DNA from: a virus
Virus record (IMG/VR): IMGVR_UViG_3300048672_000648
Span: 1-38,977 of that record
DNA: 38,977 nt
Direction: 5' to 3' (one strand)
Numbering within the stretch: the stretch's first letter is position 1; the number at the start of each line of letters is the position of its first letter. The notes below the pieces were generated by a model. That model made no database searches. It saw only the letters and a list, made by a program, of their open reading frames with translations, and was not told the origin of the DNA. The translations under genes and the position numbers were made by a program. Shown here piece after piece: positions 17,240 to 24,856 of the stretch.

Positions 17240-18253
17240 TTAAAAAGGCATTAATTGTTTATTTATTAATTCTTTAGCTTTTATATTTCCGTATTTTTTT
17301 ACAAAATCTGAAAAATCTTTACATTCATATGAATCATCTATTAAAATTTCAAAAACTTTAAAAGATTCTTTGAATTTTTGAGCAAATAATTTACCCCAAT
17401 TTTCTTCTTTATCAAAATCATTATCATAAAAAATATAAATATCTAAAAATCTATTACTTAATTGGTCAAATATTTGTTGTTTAGGTAATACATTTTCACA
17501 TTGTAATGCAACAGAAGGTACTCCTGTTATTTCATAAATAGACATTACATCTTTTAGTGATTTTGTAATAATTAAATTTTCACCAGTTTCTGGTAATTGT
17601 GACCAACCTTGCCATATACTATTGTTATGACTATTTATCCATTTATATGTTGTATTAAATGGTTGATAAATTTTATAAGTTTCTTTATTGTCTTTAAATT
17701 CTTTAAAACAATAAGAATGTTTATCTGCTGTTATTATTTTATCATTTACAAAAAAATGAGATATTGGTTCAACATTAAAAAATTCTAATGTTTTTAAACT
17801 AATTCCATATTCTTGCCAATATAACAAATCATAAGATTTCCATTCTCTTCTAGTTTTTTGAAGACTTAATGTACCTGCTTTATGTAAAAATTCATTTCTA
17901 CTAATTGGTGTAATATTATTTGTTTCAGTTTTACCAATTTTTTTAACAATAAAATCATCTTCCATTCCAAAATCAATTGCAATTTTAGAACAAGCTTCAA
18001 AATATGTTAAATTAAATAACATTTTTACAAATGTAATACAATCTCCACCACCTAATTTAAAATCTTTAAAACATATTTCACCACCATCTCCAATAAATAA
18101 TCCAAAAGAAGCATTATTTTCATTTCTAAATGGTGATAAAATCATTTTACCAGGAACTATTTCTTCATTGATATATTTTTGATAAATTTCTAAATCTGTT
18201 ATATATTTCAATAACAGTTCTTTATTAACCATTTTTTTATTTAAGTTAATCAT
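17240..18253 (-). CDS. TOPRIM DNA primase, DnaG-like, lacking a clear zinc finger
   Basis: 337 aa. The N-terminal PFRNENNASFGLFIGDGGEI and GGGDCITFVKMLF correspond to the zinc-domain region of DnaG primases, but the usual Cys/His ligands are missing. The TOPRIM core is near residues 228-300: LIITKSLKDVMSIYE replaces the usual conserved Glu with Lys-type residues, and IYIFYDNDFDKEENWGK keeps the DxD metal site. This form is typical of Bacteroidota phages. It would prime replication with the DnaB-type helicase encoded upstream. Confidence 0.87.
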   Translation of the reverse strand: MINLNKKMVNKELLLKYITDLEIYQKYINEEIVPGKMILSPFRNENNASFGLFIGDGGEICFKDFKLGGGDCITFVKMLFNLTYFEACSKIAIDFGMEDDFIVKKIGKTETNNITPISRNEFLHKAGTLSLQKTRREWKSYDLLYWQEYGISLKTLEFFNVEPISHFFVNDKIITADKHSYCFKEFKDNKETYKIYQPFNTTYKWINSHNNSIWQGWSQLPETGENLIITKSLKDVMSIYEITGVPSVALQCENVLPKQQIFDQLSNRFLDIYIFYDNDFDKEENWGKLFAQKFKESFKVFEILIDDSYECKDFSDFVKKYGNIKAKELINKQLMPF

Positions 18254-18444
18254 AATTTTTTAATTCTATTATAACATCTTAATTCACATAAAAAGTGATG
18301 ACTAAAATAATGTCTTGTTTCATTAGACCAATTATATGTACGACATAACCATAATTGATCTGAATACTCTTTATTTCCTTTTTTATATTTTTTTAAAAGT
18401 CTTTGTTTTTTAATTAACTTTTTTATGTATTTTACTATATTCAT
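18250..18444 (-). CDS. small basic protein (64 aa)
   Basis: Lys/Arg-rich N-terminus (VKYIKKLIKKQRLLKKYKKG) and a Trp/His/Cys-containing C-terminus. It overlaps the primase start by 4 bases, so it is probably translated with it. A nucleic-acid-binding role is possible from the charge. Family not recognised. Confidence 0.55.
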   Translation of the reverse strand: MNIVKYIKKLIKKQRLLKKYKKGNKEYSDQLWLCRTYNWSNETRHYFSHHFLCELRCYNRIKKL

Positions 18445-18476
18445 TTCATTTTGTTTAATTTTTAGTTAATATTAGA

Positions 18477-18613
18477 AGTCAAGACAGGACTCGAACCTGT
18501 ATGAAAGTTATTTTCTTATTTCTAAGTGTAGGTTCTATTTACTTTCTAACCTACTTATTAGGCTTACGTCTACCATCGACTGAGAAAAGCCCAGCCCATT
18601 CCGCCACTTGACT
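18477..18613 (-). tRNA. tRNA-like gene with expanded D-loop and variable arm, Leu(UAA) candidate
   Basis: A perfect 7-bp acceptor stem (AGTCAAG/CTTGACT) and a canonical T-arm (ACAGG TTCGAGT CCTGT) are present, and a Leu-like TG-GCGG opening follows the acceptor. The total of 137 nt is far longer than the ~85 nt of a type II tRNA. About 21 extra nt, able to form a small hairpin, sit in the D-loop. The variable arm is closed by GAAAGT/ACTTTC with an inner CTTA-GAAA-TAAG hairpin. The best anticodon stem (AGCCT/AGGTT) gives loop AATAAGT, anticodon UAA, but position 33 is A instead of U. It may be a degenerate tRNA or a tRNA-like RNA. Confidence 0.6.
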
Positions 18614-18634
18614 ACCAATGCTGAGAACTCATTT

Positions 18635-18703
18635 GTGTTGTAGTGCTTCTATTCCTGGGTTTCCACCATCCAACTCCCTATTACTTTCTCAAGGTAACAA
18701 CAC
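18635..18703 (-). other. intergenic stem closed by a perfect 7-bp helix
   Basis: Bases 18635-18641 and 18697-18703 form the perfect helix GTGTTGT/ACAACAC around 55 nt. The size resembles a tRNA, but neither strand shows a proper T-loop or D-arm. It lies directly upstream of the odd tRNA-like gene on the transcript and just after the stop of the next gene. It could be a processing signal, a decayed tRNA or a 3' end structure. Strand is assumed from the surrounding genes. Confidence 0.35.
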
Positions 18704-18712
18704 GTTTATTTA

Positions 18713-19279
18713 TTACCAATCAGTTGCTGGAGCTGAAGCTGAGTCAGTTGCTGGTGCGTCTGCTTCAATTCTTTCCATTAAATCTGCTGGTTTTTTAGCT
18801 AATCTTGAAACTGTTGTATCAGAAGATTCAACAAAATCAAAATATCTAAGTCCTAAATATTTAGAAGCTTTTTGTGTAGTACCATAAGTAACAAACACAT
18901 TAACTGTTTTACCTTCAGAATTTTGTCTAATTAAAGAAAATAAATAATCAACTACCTCTTTAGCTGTATCTTTATTTTCAAAAACAAAATCTTTTGGTAA
19001 TACAGATTTAGCAATTGATAAAATTCTACCAATTGTCCATCCTTCTAAATCTTTATTTCTTTTTTCATCAAATAAAGGATTTGGTGCGGGATAATAAAAT
19101 CCTACATTTACATCTCCAATAGCATCTGAAAATACCACCTTATAATCAGGTGCATTATCTGGATCTACTGCTGTTTTTTTATTTACAGCAATTTTTACGT
19201 TATTAACTTTTCCTGCAATTCCATTATTGAAAATTGCAACACTTCCATCAAAACTCTTATCATTTAAGTTAAAACTCAT
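18713..19279 (-). CDS. candidate single-stranded DNA-binding protein
   Basis: 188 aa, beta-rich with no membrane segment. It ends in a disordered Ala/Asp/Ser tail (DAPATDSASAPATDW) whose acidic, aromatic tip resembles the partner-binding tail of SSB proteins. It lies next to a RecA-like ATPase of the Sak4 type, a common pairing in phage recombination modules. I infer the SSB role from tail and context, not from a clear OB-fold motif. Regular, less AT-biased codon use suggests high expression. Confidence 0.5.
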   Translation of the reverse strand: MSFNLNDKSFDGSVAIFNNGIAGKVNNVKIAVNKKTAVDPDNAPDYKVVFSDAIGDVNVGFYYPAPNPLFDEKRNKDLEGWTIGRILSIAKSVLPKDFVFENKDTAKEVVDYLFSLIRQNSEGKTVNVFVTYGTTQKASKYLGLRYFDFVESSDTTVSRLAKKPADLMERIEADAPATDSASAPATDW

Positions 19280-19313
19280 ATATTCTTTCTTTTAAAATTA
19301 TTTTTTGGCTTAT

Positions 19314-19342
19314 ATAAAAAATGAGGTTTTTAGAGAACCTCT
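19314..19342 (-). terminator. rho-independent-type terminator
   Basis: On the minus strand, GAGGTT-CTCTAA-AAACCTC forms a short hairpin followed by a T-rich run (ATTTTTTATAT). It lies between the RecA-like ATPase gene upstream and the SSB-like gene downstream, so the latter may be separately controlled. The transcript side is inferred from T-run orientation. Confidence 0.55.
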
Positions 19343-19355
19343 TAACTCATATTTA

Positions 19356-20120
19356 TTACTCTATAAAAATCTTACTCCAATCAATGGTTAATTTACCATC
19401 TTTATCAGATTCAATTAATGTTATAGTTTGATTCTTCAAATGGTCAGGTCTAGACCCTACAATTAAAGATTCTGAAGGCGCAAAATTTACTAAAGTTTTA
19501 TTATCGTCACGATATACATAACCTATTGCATCTACCTGAGAACATAGTATAGATGCTATTTTACCAGTTAACGCTAATCCTCTAGATTCCATTTCTTTTC
19601 CTTCTTTTTCAACAAATTTAGCTTTAAGGTGTCCTAAAATAATTAAGGTATCACACAAAGGTTCTATTTCATTTAAAATAACATCCATTGCTTCTCTAAG
19701 ATATTGATAACCAGCTCCATTTGGTAGCTTAGTTACATCTTCTCCAGTCCAATTTCTTCCCATTGGTGTTTTACGATACAATATGTTTGCTAATTCCAAT
19801 GCAATATCTTCTAATGCGGATACAGTATCTAAAGTGATAAACTTATAAGTATAACCTCCTTTTTTTTCATTGGATTCTCTTATAGTATTAATTATTTCTT
19901 TTAACACTGTTAAAGGTGTTTTATTGTTATCTCTTGCGAGTTGTAACACATTTATTTTTAAAGCATCTAAAAATTCAGAACCATTTTCTAAATCTAAAAT
20001 AAGGTTATTTTCCAAAGCAGCCACTGCTGTAGTTTTACCTGATTTAGGATTTGAAAATAGAATAATCTTTTTAGGATTTACTCTTGATGCTTTAGTTTTT
20101 TGTGTAGGTAATTCAATCAT
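19356..20120 (-). CDS. RecA-like ATPase, Sak4/AAA_24 type recombinase
   Basis: 254 aa. It has Walker A FSNPKSGKTT (near residues 22-31), the short strand LILDLENGSEFL characteristic of this group, Walker B KFITLDTVSAL near 92-102, and TLIILGHLKAKF near 158 as sensor region. There is no N-terminal RecA oligomerisation domain, which is normal for Sak4-like proteins. The family promotes single-strand annealing or strand exchange in phages. Neighbours are the DnaB-type helicase and a candidate SSB. Confidence 0.85.
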   Translation of the reverse strand: MIELPTQKTKASRVNPKKIILFSNPKSGKTTAVAALENNLILDLENGSEFLDALKINVLQLARDNNKTPLTVLKEIINTIRESNEKKGGYTYKFITLDTVSALEDIALELANILYRKTPMGRNWTGEDVTKLPNGAGYQYLREAMDVILNEIEPLCDTLIILGHLKAKFVEKEGKEMESRGLALTGKIASILCSQVDAIGYVYRDDNKTLVNFAPSESLIVGSRPDHLKNQTITLIESDKDGKLTIDWSKIFIE

Positions 20121-20156
20121 ACATTTGTCTTCCGTCCATATACCACCACTATTAAA

Positions 20157-21095
20157 TTATTTTCTAATACTTTTTATAAAATTACATACTTTATGTAATT
20201 TTTCACCATCATCTGGTAAAGGTAGTTCTTTAAAATAATTAACTGCACCATCAAAATATAATGGACAAATAGTTCCACCACCGCCTTCTCTTCCTCCTAA
20301 GATTTCGAGGAATCTAATATTATCTTTAAAAAATGTAACATCATAACCATGATAGTCCTGTATCTCATGTCTAAATGGACTAAACAAACCAACAACAACA
20401 TTGGCATCACGTTGAGTTTCTTTATTTCCAGCTAAACCATCTAATGTTGGTTTTAATTTATTATATTTTTTATTTTCAATTGATTCTTGGGCAGCAGCTT
20501 GTTGTTGTATAACGACAGGTATGTATTTGAATCTATTACGAAGTTTAATTAAATAATCTGAACTTAATTTTCCTATTGATTCATGTAATGTCATAGGTAT
20601 TCCTGTATCATAGTTTTTTTCAGGACTAATAAGTCCAATATGATCTATCATTACAATTACATATTCTTCAGGATTATTAGGTTCATAATAATCTTCAACT
20701 TCTATTGCTTTACCATCTATAGTAATAGTTCTATAATGAACTTTACCATTAGCTAAAGCATATTTTCGTACTAAATTGTACATTCCGTAAGGATTTCTTA
20801 CGTCATCAATAAATTCAACAATTTCTTCAATTTTGTTAAAATATTCTTTATATTTTTCTATAATATCTAAAACTTCTTGAGGTAAAATATTATCTGCTTT
20901 TGTACTTTTTAATTGAGTCGGACTCAATCTAATACCTTCTTTAATATATAAAATATTAGAGAATGCTGACAACATCTTTTCTTCTTTAGACATTTCAAGA
21001 CTAAAATAAAAGATTTTTAATTTAATATCTAAATTATTATCTATTACTTGTTGTATTGTGTTGTATAGAAACAACCAATCTGCAATTTGTGTTTT
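20157..21095 (-). CDS. replicative DNA helicase, DnaB-type, exon 2
   Basis: This exon encodes the RecA-like motor from the KT of Walker A onward. Visible motifs: KTQIADWLFLYNTIQQ, FYFSLEMSKEEKM (H1a), VIVMIDHIGLIS (Walker B), VVIQQQAAAQES (H3) and GNKETQRDANVVVGLF (H4). Alone it lacks the P-loop glycines and any ATG. A stop lies four codons before the KT. I place its 5' end at 21095, after the intron's terminal G, because joining it to 23591 gives the P-loop SANSKVG-KT in frame. Spliced product 371 aa. It unwinds DNA at the phage fork. Confidence 0.9.
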   Translation of the reverse strand, partial: KTQIADWLFLYNTIQQVIDNNLDIKLKIFYFSLEMSKEEKMLSAFSNILYIKEGIRLSPTQLKSTKADNILPQEVLDIIEKYKEYFNKIEEIVEFIDDVRNPYGMYNLVRKYALANGKVHYRTITIDGKAIEVEDYYEPNNPEEYVIVMIDHIGLISPEKNYDTGIPMTLHESIGKLSSDYLIKLRNRFKYIPVVIQQQAAAQESIENKKYNKLKPTLDGLAGNKETQRDANVVVGLFSPFRHEIQDYHGYDVTFFKDNIRFLEILGGREGGGGTICPLYFDGAVNYFKELPLPDDGEKLHKVCNFIKSIRK

Positions 21096-21107
21096 CGTTT
21101 GAAATTA

Positions 21108-21563
21108 TCATATTTTACATTGTCCTTTAGAATATCCCATTAATGACATAATGTTATAATAGGTATATTCACCTTTTCCTTTTTTATCAAGTTTTGCATT
21201 ACTAGAGTGATAATTAAATAAATATTTATATTTTTTATCCCATTGATCCTTACCAATGTACATTAACACCCATTTATGAATATCAGGACAAAATAAAAAT
21301 CTTAATTTTGTTGTTTTTACAACTTTTTCTAATTGTTTAGCAAAATGTTTTTTAGAACAATTTGGATAATATGTTTTAATTACAGAATATAAATCTTCAA
21401 AGCTTCTATTACCTCTTCTACATTGTTGATTTTGATAATTTTCATCAAAATAAGTTTTTGTAAAATTGTAAAAATATGAAGTTGTATTTATATCGTAACA
21501 TCTTTTTAAAAACGTAGTTATTCTCTCTCCTTTAATCTTTTCTTTTTCTACGTATAATTTCAT
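21108..21563 (-). CDS. intron-internal phage protein, paralogue of 23054 gene (151 aa)
   Basis: It lies wholly inside the helicase intron and stops 12 bases before the 3' splice site. The core QQCRRGNRSFEDLYSVIKTYYP, followed by a helix and a CP/CxxxxxK strand, is shared with the proteins at 23054 (IQCKSTANRSITDLHKIV) and 25868. No GIY-YIG, HNH or LAGLIDADG motif is visible, so I do not call it a homing endonuclease. Basic N-terminus (KLYVEKEKIKGER). Function unknown. Confidence 0.75.
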   Translation of the reverse strand: MKLYVEKEKIKGERITTFLKRCYDINTTSYFYNFTKTYFDENYQNQQCRRGNRSFEDLYSVIKTYYPNCSKKHFAKQLEKVVKTTKLRFLFCPDIHKWVLMYIGKDQWDKKYKYLFNYHSSNAKLDKKGKGEYTYYNIMSLMGYSKGQCKI

Positions 21564-21589
21564 TTTCTATAATTTAATAATTAAATTTA

Positions 21590-22189
21590 TTATTGGTTTA
21601 TAATACCATACCAAAGTTTAATTTGATTAGTTGAATTAGGATTTAAAAACCATCCACTATCATGTGTAGATAATTCAGTTAATATGTTGTGATAATCTTC
21701 ATTATTATCTACTTGATTAGTAGAACACATCCACATGCCTCTAGAAGTAGAACTTTCTGTAAAATAAGTAAATACTGTTGTAAACAATGCTTTTTTTAAT
21801 TCAATAAAATCATCGTCTTCTATTTCAACAAATTCTTCATTTTCTAAATAATTACATAAATGGTTTATACCTTCAATCCTATTAATTCCACATGAAAAGC
21901 CATTATTAGATTGTAAATTTAATGAAACATTAATTGATTTTTCATTTTCATTAATGTCTACATATCTTAATATTGAACCATTATATGTAATTGAATTAAT
22001 ACAATCTTGTTCTGTTCTAGCAGGTGGTGGTGGTACTACAACCAATTCTTCAAATAATGAAGCATCATATCTTACATTTTTACCAGAATCATTTATAATT
22101 CTTACGTAACCATCTTCTTCACTTAATATTTGGTATTCTTGACCTTCTGTTAATTTATAATTTTTAGCGTTTCTGCAAATTTTGTTCAT
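21590..22189 (-). CDS. intron-internal hypothetical protein (199 aa)
   Basis: It starts about 30 nt after the intron core, inside the helicase intron. The N-terminal ~45 residues (YKLTEGQEYQILSEEDGYVRIIND) look like a small SH3/KOW-type barrel often seen in Bacteroidota phage proteins. A PPPPA linker near residue 54 leads to an acidic second half. No nuclease motif is seen. Being an ordinary-looking phage gene inside an intron is the odd point. Confidence 0.7.
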   Translation of the reverse strand: MNKICRNAKNYKLTEGQEYQILSEEDGYVRIINDSGKNVRYDASLFEELVVVPPPPARTEQDCINSITYNGSILRYVDINENEKSINVSLNLQSNNGFSCGINRIEGINHLCNYLENEEFVEIEDDDFIELKKALFTTVFTYFTESSTSRGMWMCSTNQVDNNEDYHNILTELSTHDSGWFLNPNSTNQIKLWYGIINQ

Positions 22190-22214
22190 TTTTTTCTAAA
22201 TTTAATATTTATAT

Positions 22215-22350
22215 TTATAGTCTAGACTATCTCATCATCCTATAAGGATGTCGGACGCTATGGGCTGATCGTAATCTCCCTAGTCGTTACACCTTCATCA
22301 GTCTTCCCTGAAGCTTGGCACGGTATTGTCTACTTTAATTTCCAAGTTTT
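22215..22350 (-). ncRNA. group I intron catalytic core of the helicase intron
   Basis: Reading the minus strand, P-like CTTGGAAA (within the last codons of the 22330 gene) pairs with Q-like GTGCCAAG. R is GTGTAACGACTAGGG and S is GAGATAGTCTAG; GACTA/TAGTC make a perfect P7. Between R and S, a hairpin CATCCTTATAGGATG occupies the P8 position. The identical 15-nt hairpin occurs in the polymerase intron, where it precedes R. These elements support an active core despite the ORFs on either side. Confidence 0.85.
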
Positions 22351-23004
22351 TAACAAATATCTTTCAGCTTTTTTAAAATCTTTAGTTTTTAAGATATTAA
22401 ATAATTCTGTTTTTTCTTTAACCAAATCAATTTTAGATTGTTCAAAAATACAAGAATAATATATTTCTTTTGAATCAATACTAAAAATACATTCTTTTAA
22501 TGTTTTATATGGTTTATTTAAAACATGAATTTCTTTACTAAAATCATTATGTTTTTTACACCATATCATATCTCTAGGTCCATAATAATATGGAATATTA
22601 TTATGTAAACTATTAACATGACTATAATAATGACCTAATATAAAAGCATTTTGAATTCTAACACCAGATTTATTAATTAAAATAATATTTTCTAATATTT
22701 TTTTAATACTTGCTGTTCTAACAAATCTACAAAGTCTAAAACAAAATATTTGTCTTCTTTCTGTTGTATTTTCAAATTCAAAACTTTTTTCAGTTATGTT
22801 TGTAATAACAGTTCCTAATCTAAATCTTTTAATAATATCAATTAATAATATTACATCTGATTTATCATGTGATTCAAATTTATGTTTTAAACCATTTTTA
22901 TAACTATCACCACAACCATATGATTCAATATTATATCTTACTTCTAAAGTACCTATATAATTATTACCACTAATATTTTTTAATTTTGTTAAATATTTAC
23001 TCAT
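22330..23004 (-). CDS. intron-internal hypothetical protein (224 aa)
   Basis: It sits between the intron guide sequence and the catalytic core, and its last codons overlap the P element, as homing genes often do. Sequence is basic, with several Cys/His (FCFRLCRF, WCKKHNDF) but no standard endonuclease signature. It might be a novel or degenerate intron-associated nuclease, or an ordinary phage gene. I cannot decide from sequence alone. Confidence 0.65.
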   Translation of the reverse strand: MSKYLTKLKNISGNNYIGTLEVRYNIESYGCGDSYKNGLKHKFESHDKSDVILLIDIIKRFRLGTVITNITEKSFEFENTTERRQIFCFRLCRFVRTASIKKILENIILINKSGVRIQNAFILGHYYSHVNSLHNNIPYYYGPRDMIWCKKHNDFSKEIHVLNKPYKTLKECIFSIDSKEIYYSCIFEQSKIDLVKEKTELFNILKTKDFKKAERYLLKTWKLK

Positions 23005-23053
23005 TTTTTTAAATAGATTTTCACCGTTTTCATCCGATTTAATAATAATTTTT

Positions 23054-23482
23054 TCATAATTTATTCATCATTTCTTCATAATCTGCTAAAGAATAACCAT
23101 CTACACCTTTTTTAGTATAATAGTGTTCTTTACTATGATTACTTATCCAACTTGCTGCTTTATTGTTAACAAACTTAATTACAGGTTTGTTAATTTGTGT
23201 GCACCATACTAAAATAATAGATTTGTCTTCTTCCATAAATTGTTTAACAATTCTAACAACCGCTTCAAAAGTTGTTTTTGGAAATCTAGACATAACTATT
23301 TTATGTAAATCTGTAATACTTCTATTAGCTGTTGATTTACATTGTATTTCTGTACAAGCTTCATTTGAATATGTAATGTAAGCTTTACCTCTTAAAAAAT
23401 ATCTAACAAATTGTTTTCTATTAGTTGTTTGAGGTACATCATTTAAAGAAACATAAATAATTTCTTGATTATTTTGGTTCAT
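23054..23482 (-). CDS. intron-internal phage protein, paralogue of 21108 gene (142 aa)
   Basis: First ORF inside the helicase intron. The segment IQCKSTANRSITDLHKIVMS plus RFP aligns with QCRRGNRSFEDLYSVIKTYYP of the 21108 protein, and a similar CPxxxK/CTQINKPVIKF strand follows. It ends with a helical tail (SLADYEEMMNKL). The repeated NRS-x2-DL motif may mark a family of phage accessory proteins. No enzyme motif recognised. Confidence 0.75.
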   Translation of the reverse strand: MNQNNQEIIYVSLNDVPQTTNRKQFVRYFLRGKAYITYSNEACTEIQCKSTANRSITDLHKIVMSRFPKTTFEAVVRIVKQFMEEDKSIILVWCTQINKPVIKFVNNKAASWISNHSKEHYYTKKGVDGYSLADYEEMMNKL

Positions 23483-23590
23483 TTTTTTTAATTTTTTCTA
23501 ATTTGTAAAATTACTATTTTTACATCTAAATATTACTATTTAGCTGGGCAAAACACTCATACGTAAATAACGTATGTCAAATTTATAATT

Positions 23591-23767
23591 ACCCACTTTT
23601 GAATTTGCCGATACTAGGTAGTATTTACCTTGTTCAATACCAGGGTTTTCCTCTTCAAATCGAGGTAAACTCCACGGAATACAATTTATTTTACCTGATA
23701 AAATTCTATCACGTCGTTCTACTAGAGTACCAAATACTCTATCATATAAACTATTTTGTTCTGTCAT
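23591..23767 (-). CDS. replicative DNA helicase, DnaB-type, exon 1
   Basis: 59 codons from ATG 23767 to the splice site. The product ends GKYYLVSANSKVG, the strand and first half of Walker A; unspliced translation runs on for 16 residues to a stop at 23540. There is only a short helical region before the motor (LYDRVFGTLVERRDRI), so the helicase lacks the primase-binding N-terminal domain of bacterial DnaB. Four bases separate it from the stop of the upstream gene. Confidence 0.88.
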
Positions 23768-23771
23768 AAAT

Positions 23772-24356
23772 TTATTTTAAAGTGCTTGTCCAGTTGTCAG
23801 TTACTTTTGTATCTATCTCGTCAATAAAAGCACTCAATCTTGAACTTTCTTCTTTACCGTCTTTTTTGTAAATAAAATAATCAGCTTGTTGTAAGTAAGT
23901 TAAACTATTTAAAGAATTTATGTATATGTCCGCTGCTTTAAGTATTTGTTGTGGTGAATATGTAGGATTTTCTTGCATCCATCTTCTCATTTTCTCTTTA
24001 CAAGTACTTAAACTACCCATGCTTCCAGGTTTTAAACCTTTCCATTTATCTCTAAATTCTTCAATAAAACTGTTTAACTCGTTACTAACAAGTCGTTCTG
24101 ACTTTCTTATTTCTTTTTTACTTTTAACAGAATTTACTTTTTCTATTAATAATAATTCTATTAATAGATTACCTTTTTCACGAATAATTATTTCATGTTC
24201 AGCTAGTTTTATAAATTGTTTTTGTTGTAAGGAATCTAATATGTTAGATTCTGTTTCTAAGTTTTCATACAAATGTATTAAACCTAAAAATTCATTAATA
24301 GAAATATTCTGTTCTTTCAATACTTGAAAATCAAGTATATAAGAATTTTCTATCAT
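23772..24356 (-). CDS. putative replication accessory protein upstream of the helicase
   Basis: 194 aa, helical. The C-terminal part (CKEKMRRWMQENPTYSPQQILKAADIYINS...YLQQADYFIYKKDG...SRLSAFIDEI) matches a pattern I know from Bacteroidota phage proteins encoded directly before DnaB-type helicases. A helicase-loading or initiator role is an inference from this position. No ATPase motif is present, so it is not a DnaC-type AAA loader. Confidence 0.6.
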   Translation of the reverse strand: MIENSYILDFQVLKEQNISINEFLGLIHLYENLETESNILDSLQQKQFIKLAEHEIIIREKGNLLIELLLIEKVNSVKSKKEIRKSERLVSNELNSFIEEFRDKWKGLKPGSMGSLSTCKEKMRRWMQENPTYSPQQILKAADIYINSLNSLTYLQQADYFIYKKDGKEESSRLSAFIDEIDTKVTDNWTSTLK

Positions 24357-24359
24357 TTT

Positions 24360-24452
24360 TTAATTGTTTTTTTTAAACATTATATAATAAAAACCTAATA
24401 AAAATATTACAAATAATAATGTTTGTAAAACTTCTTTTGTATTTTCATCCAT
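24360..24452 (-). CDS. small single-pass membrane protein (30 aa)
   Basis: Short ORF with the layout MDENTKEV, then a hydrophobic helix (LQTLLFVIFLLGFYYIMF) and a basic KKNN tail. It fills the gap between two genes with only 2-3 bases either side, and its charge pattern fits a C-in membrane anchor. Real but of unknown role. Confidence 0.5.
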   Translation of the reverse strand: MDENTKEVLQTLLFVIFLLGFYYIMFKKNN

Positions 24453-24454
24453 AA

Positions 24455-24856
24455 TTAATTCATTGTTGGTGAAAAATAACTTTGTTTAAAAGCTTTCCAA
24501 TCACCAGATTCTACTAATCTTTCTTGTGGTATATCATTTACATAAATATATACACTTGCTTCACCGTAAGGTGTTTCAATAGATATTTTATCATAAAATG
24601 TATTATTACCACCAGGAGTATAACCTTCTAATCTATCAACTCTAGCTGCAACTGTATCATCTACAGCATAAACTTCCATTGTAACAGATGTATTACCACC
24701 TGTTTTAAGTCCTGGATAATAACCTAAACTATAAAGACTAAATTCAGGTTTTGTTTGAAAATCACCTAAATATTCAGAAGCTGATAGTAAATGGTCATTT
24801 CCCATATTTTTTCTGAGGCTCCCGTATACACTAATTAATATTTTTTTATTATTCAT
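24455..24856 (-). CDS. gamma-glutamylcyclotransferase-like protein (GGCT/AIG2 family)
   Basis: 133 aa, full family length. The substrate loop VYGSLRKNMGNDHLL (near residues 10-24), the strand GDFQTKPEFSLY and the catalytic Glu in RVDRLEGYTPGG are all intact. The family releases 5-oxoproline from gamma-glutamyl amines or peptides. It would be the reverse or trimming arm of the amidoligase system encoded at 8950-16256, although it lies 7 kb away. Its start overlaps the end of the preceding gene. Confidence 0.88.
   Translation of the reverse strand: MNNKKILISVYGSLRKNMGNDHLLSASEYLGDFQTKPEFSLYSLGYYPGLKTGGNTSVTMEVYAVDDTVAARVDRLEGYTPGGNNTFYDKISIETPYGEASVYIYVNDIPQERLVESGDWKAFKQSYFSPTMN

Larger units (their letters stand above)
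21096..23590 (-). other. group I intron inside helicase Walker A, about 2.5 kb, containing four ORFs
   Basis: The 5' exon ends in TGGGT and the intron ends in G, the canonical group I boundaries. The guide reads GTGTTTT-GCCCA near 23532-23545: GCCCA pairs with exon TGGGT (U-G at the splice site, P1), and GTGTTTT pairs perfectly over 7 bp with the 3' exon start AAAACAC (P10). A perfect hairpin CATACGT/ACGTATG (P2-like) precedes the guide. The conserved core is at 22215-22350. ORFs at 23054, 22330, 21590 and 21108 lie inside the intron. Joining the exons restores SANSKVGKT. Confidence 0.87.

Noticed and set aside
18635-18703. A second tRNA next to the tRNA-like gene
   Set aside because: The acceptor-like stem is perfect, but no T-loop, D-arm or anticodon arm can be drawn on either strand.
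20157-21074. Helicase starting at TTG 21074
   Set aside because: That start would remove the Walker A lysine and threonine. The exon begins at 21095.
22215-22350. A short self-contained intron between the 21590 and 22330 genes
   Set aside because: Only the core is present there; the guide sequence and splice sites that fit it are far away at 23590 and 21096.
22215-22350. Hammerhead ribozyme suggested by CTGATGA
   Set aside because: The matching GAAA and cleavage-site motifs are missing; the string is part of the group I core.
23540-23767. Stand-alone 75-aa protein
   Set aside because: Its first 59 codons are helicase exon 1; the last 16 residues are translated intron sequence, as shown by P1/P10 pairing and the restored Walker A.
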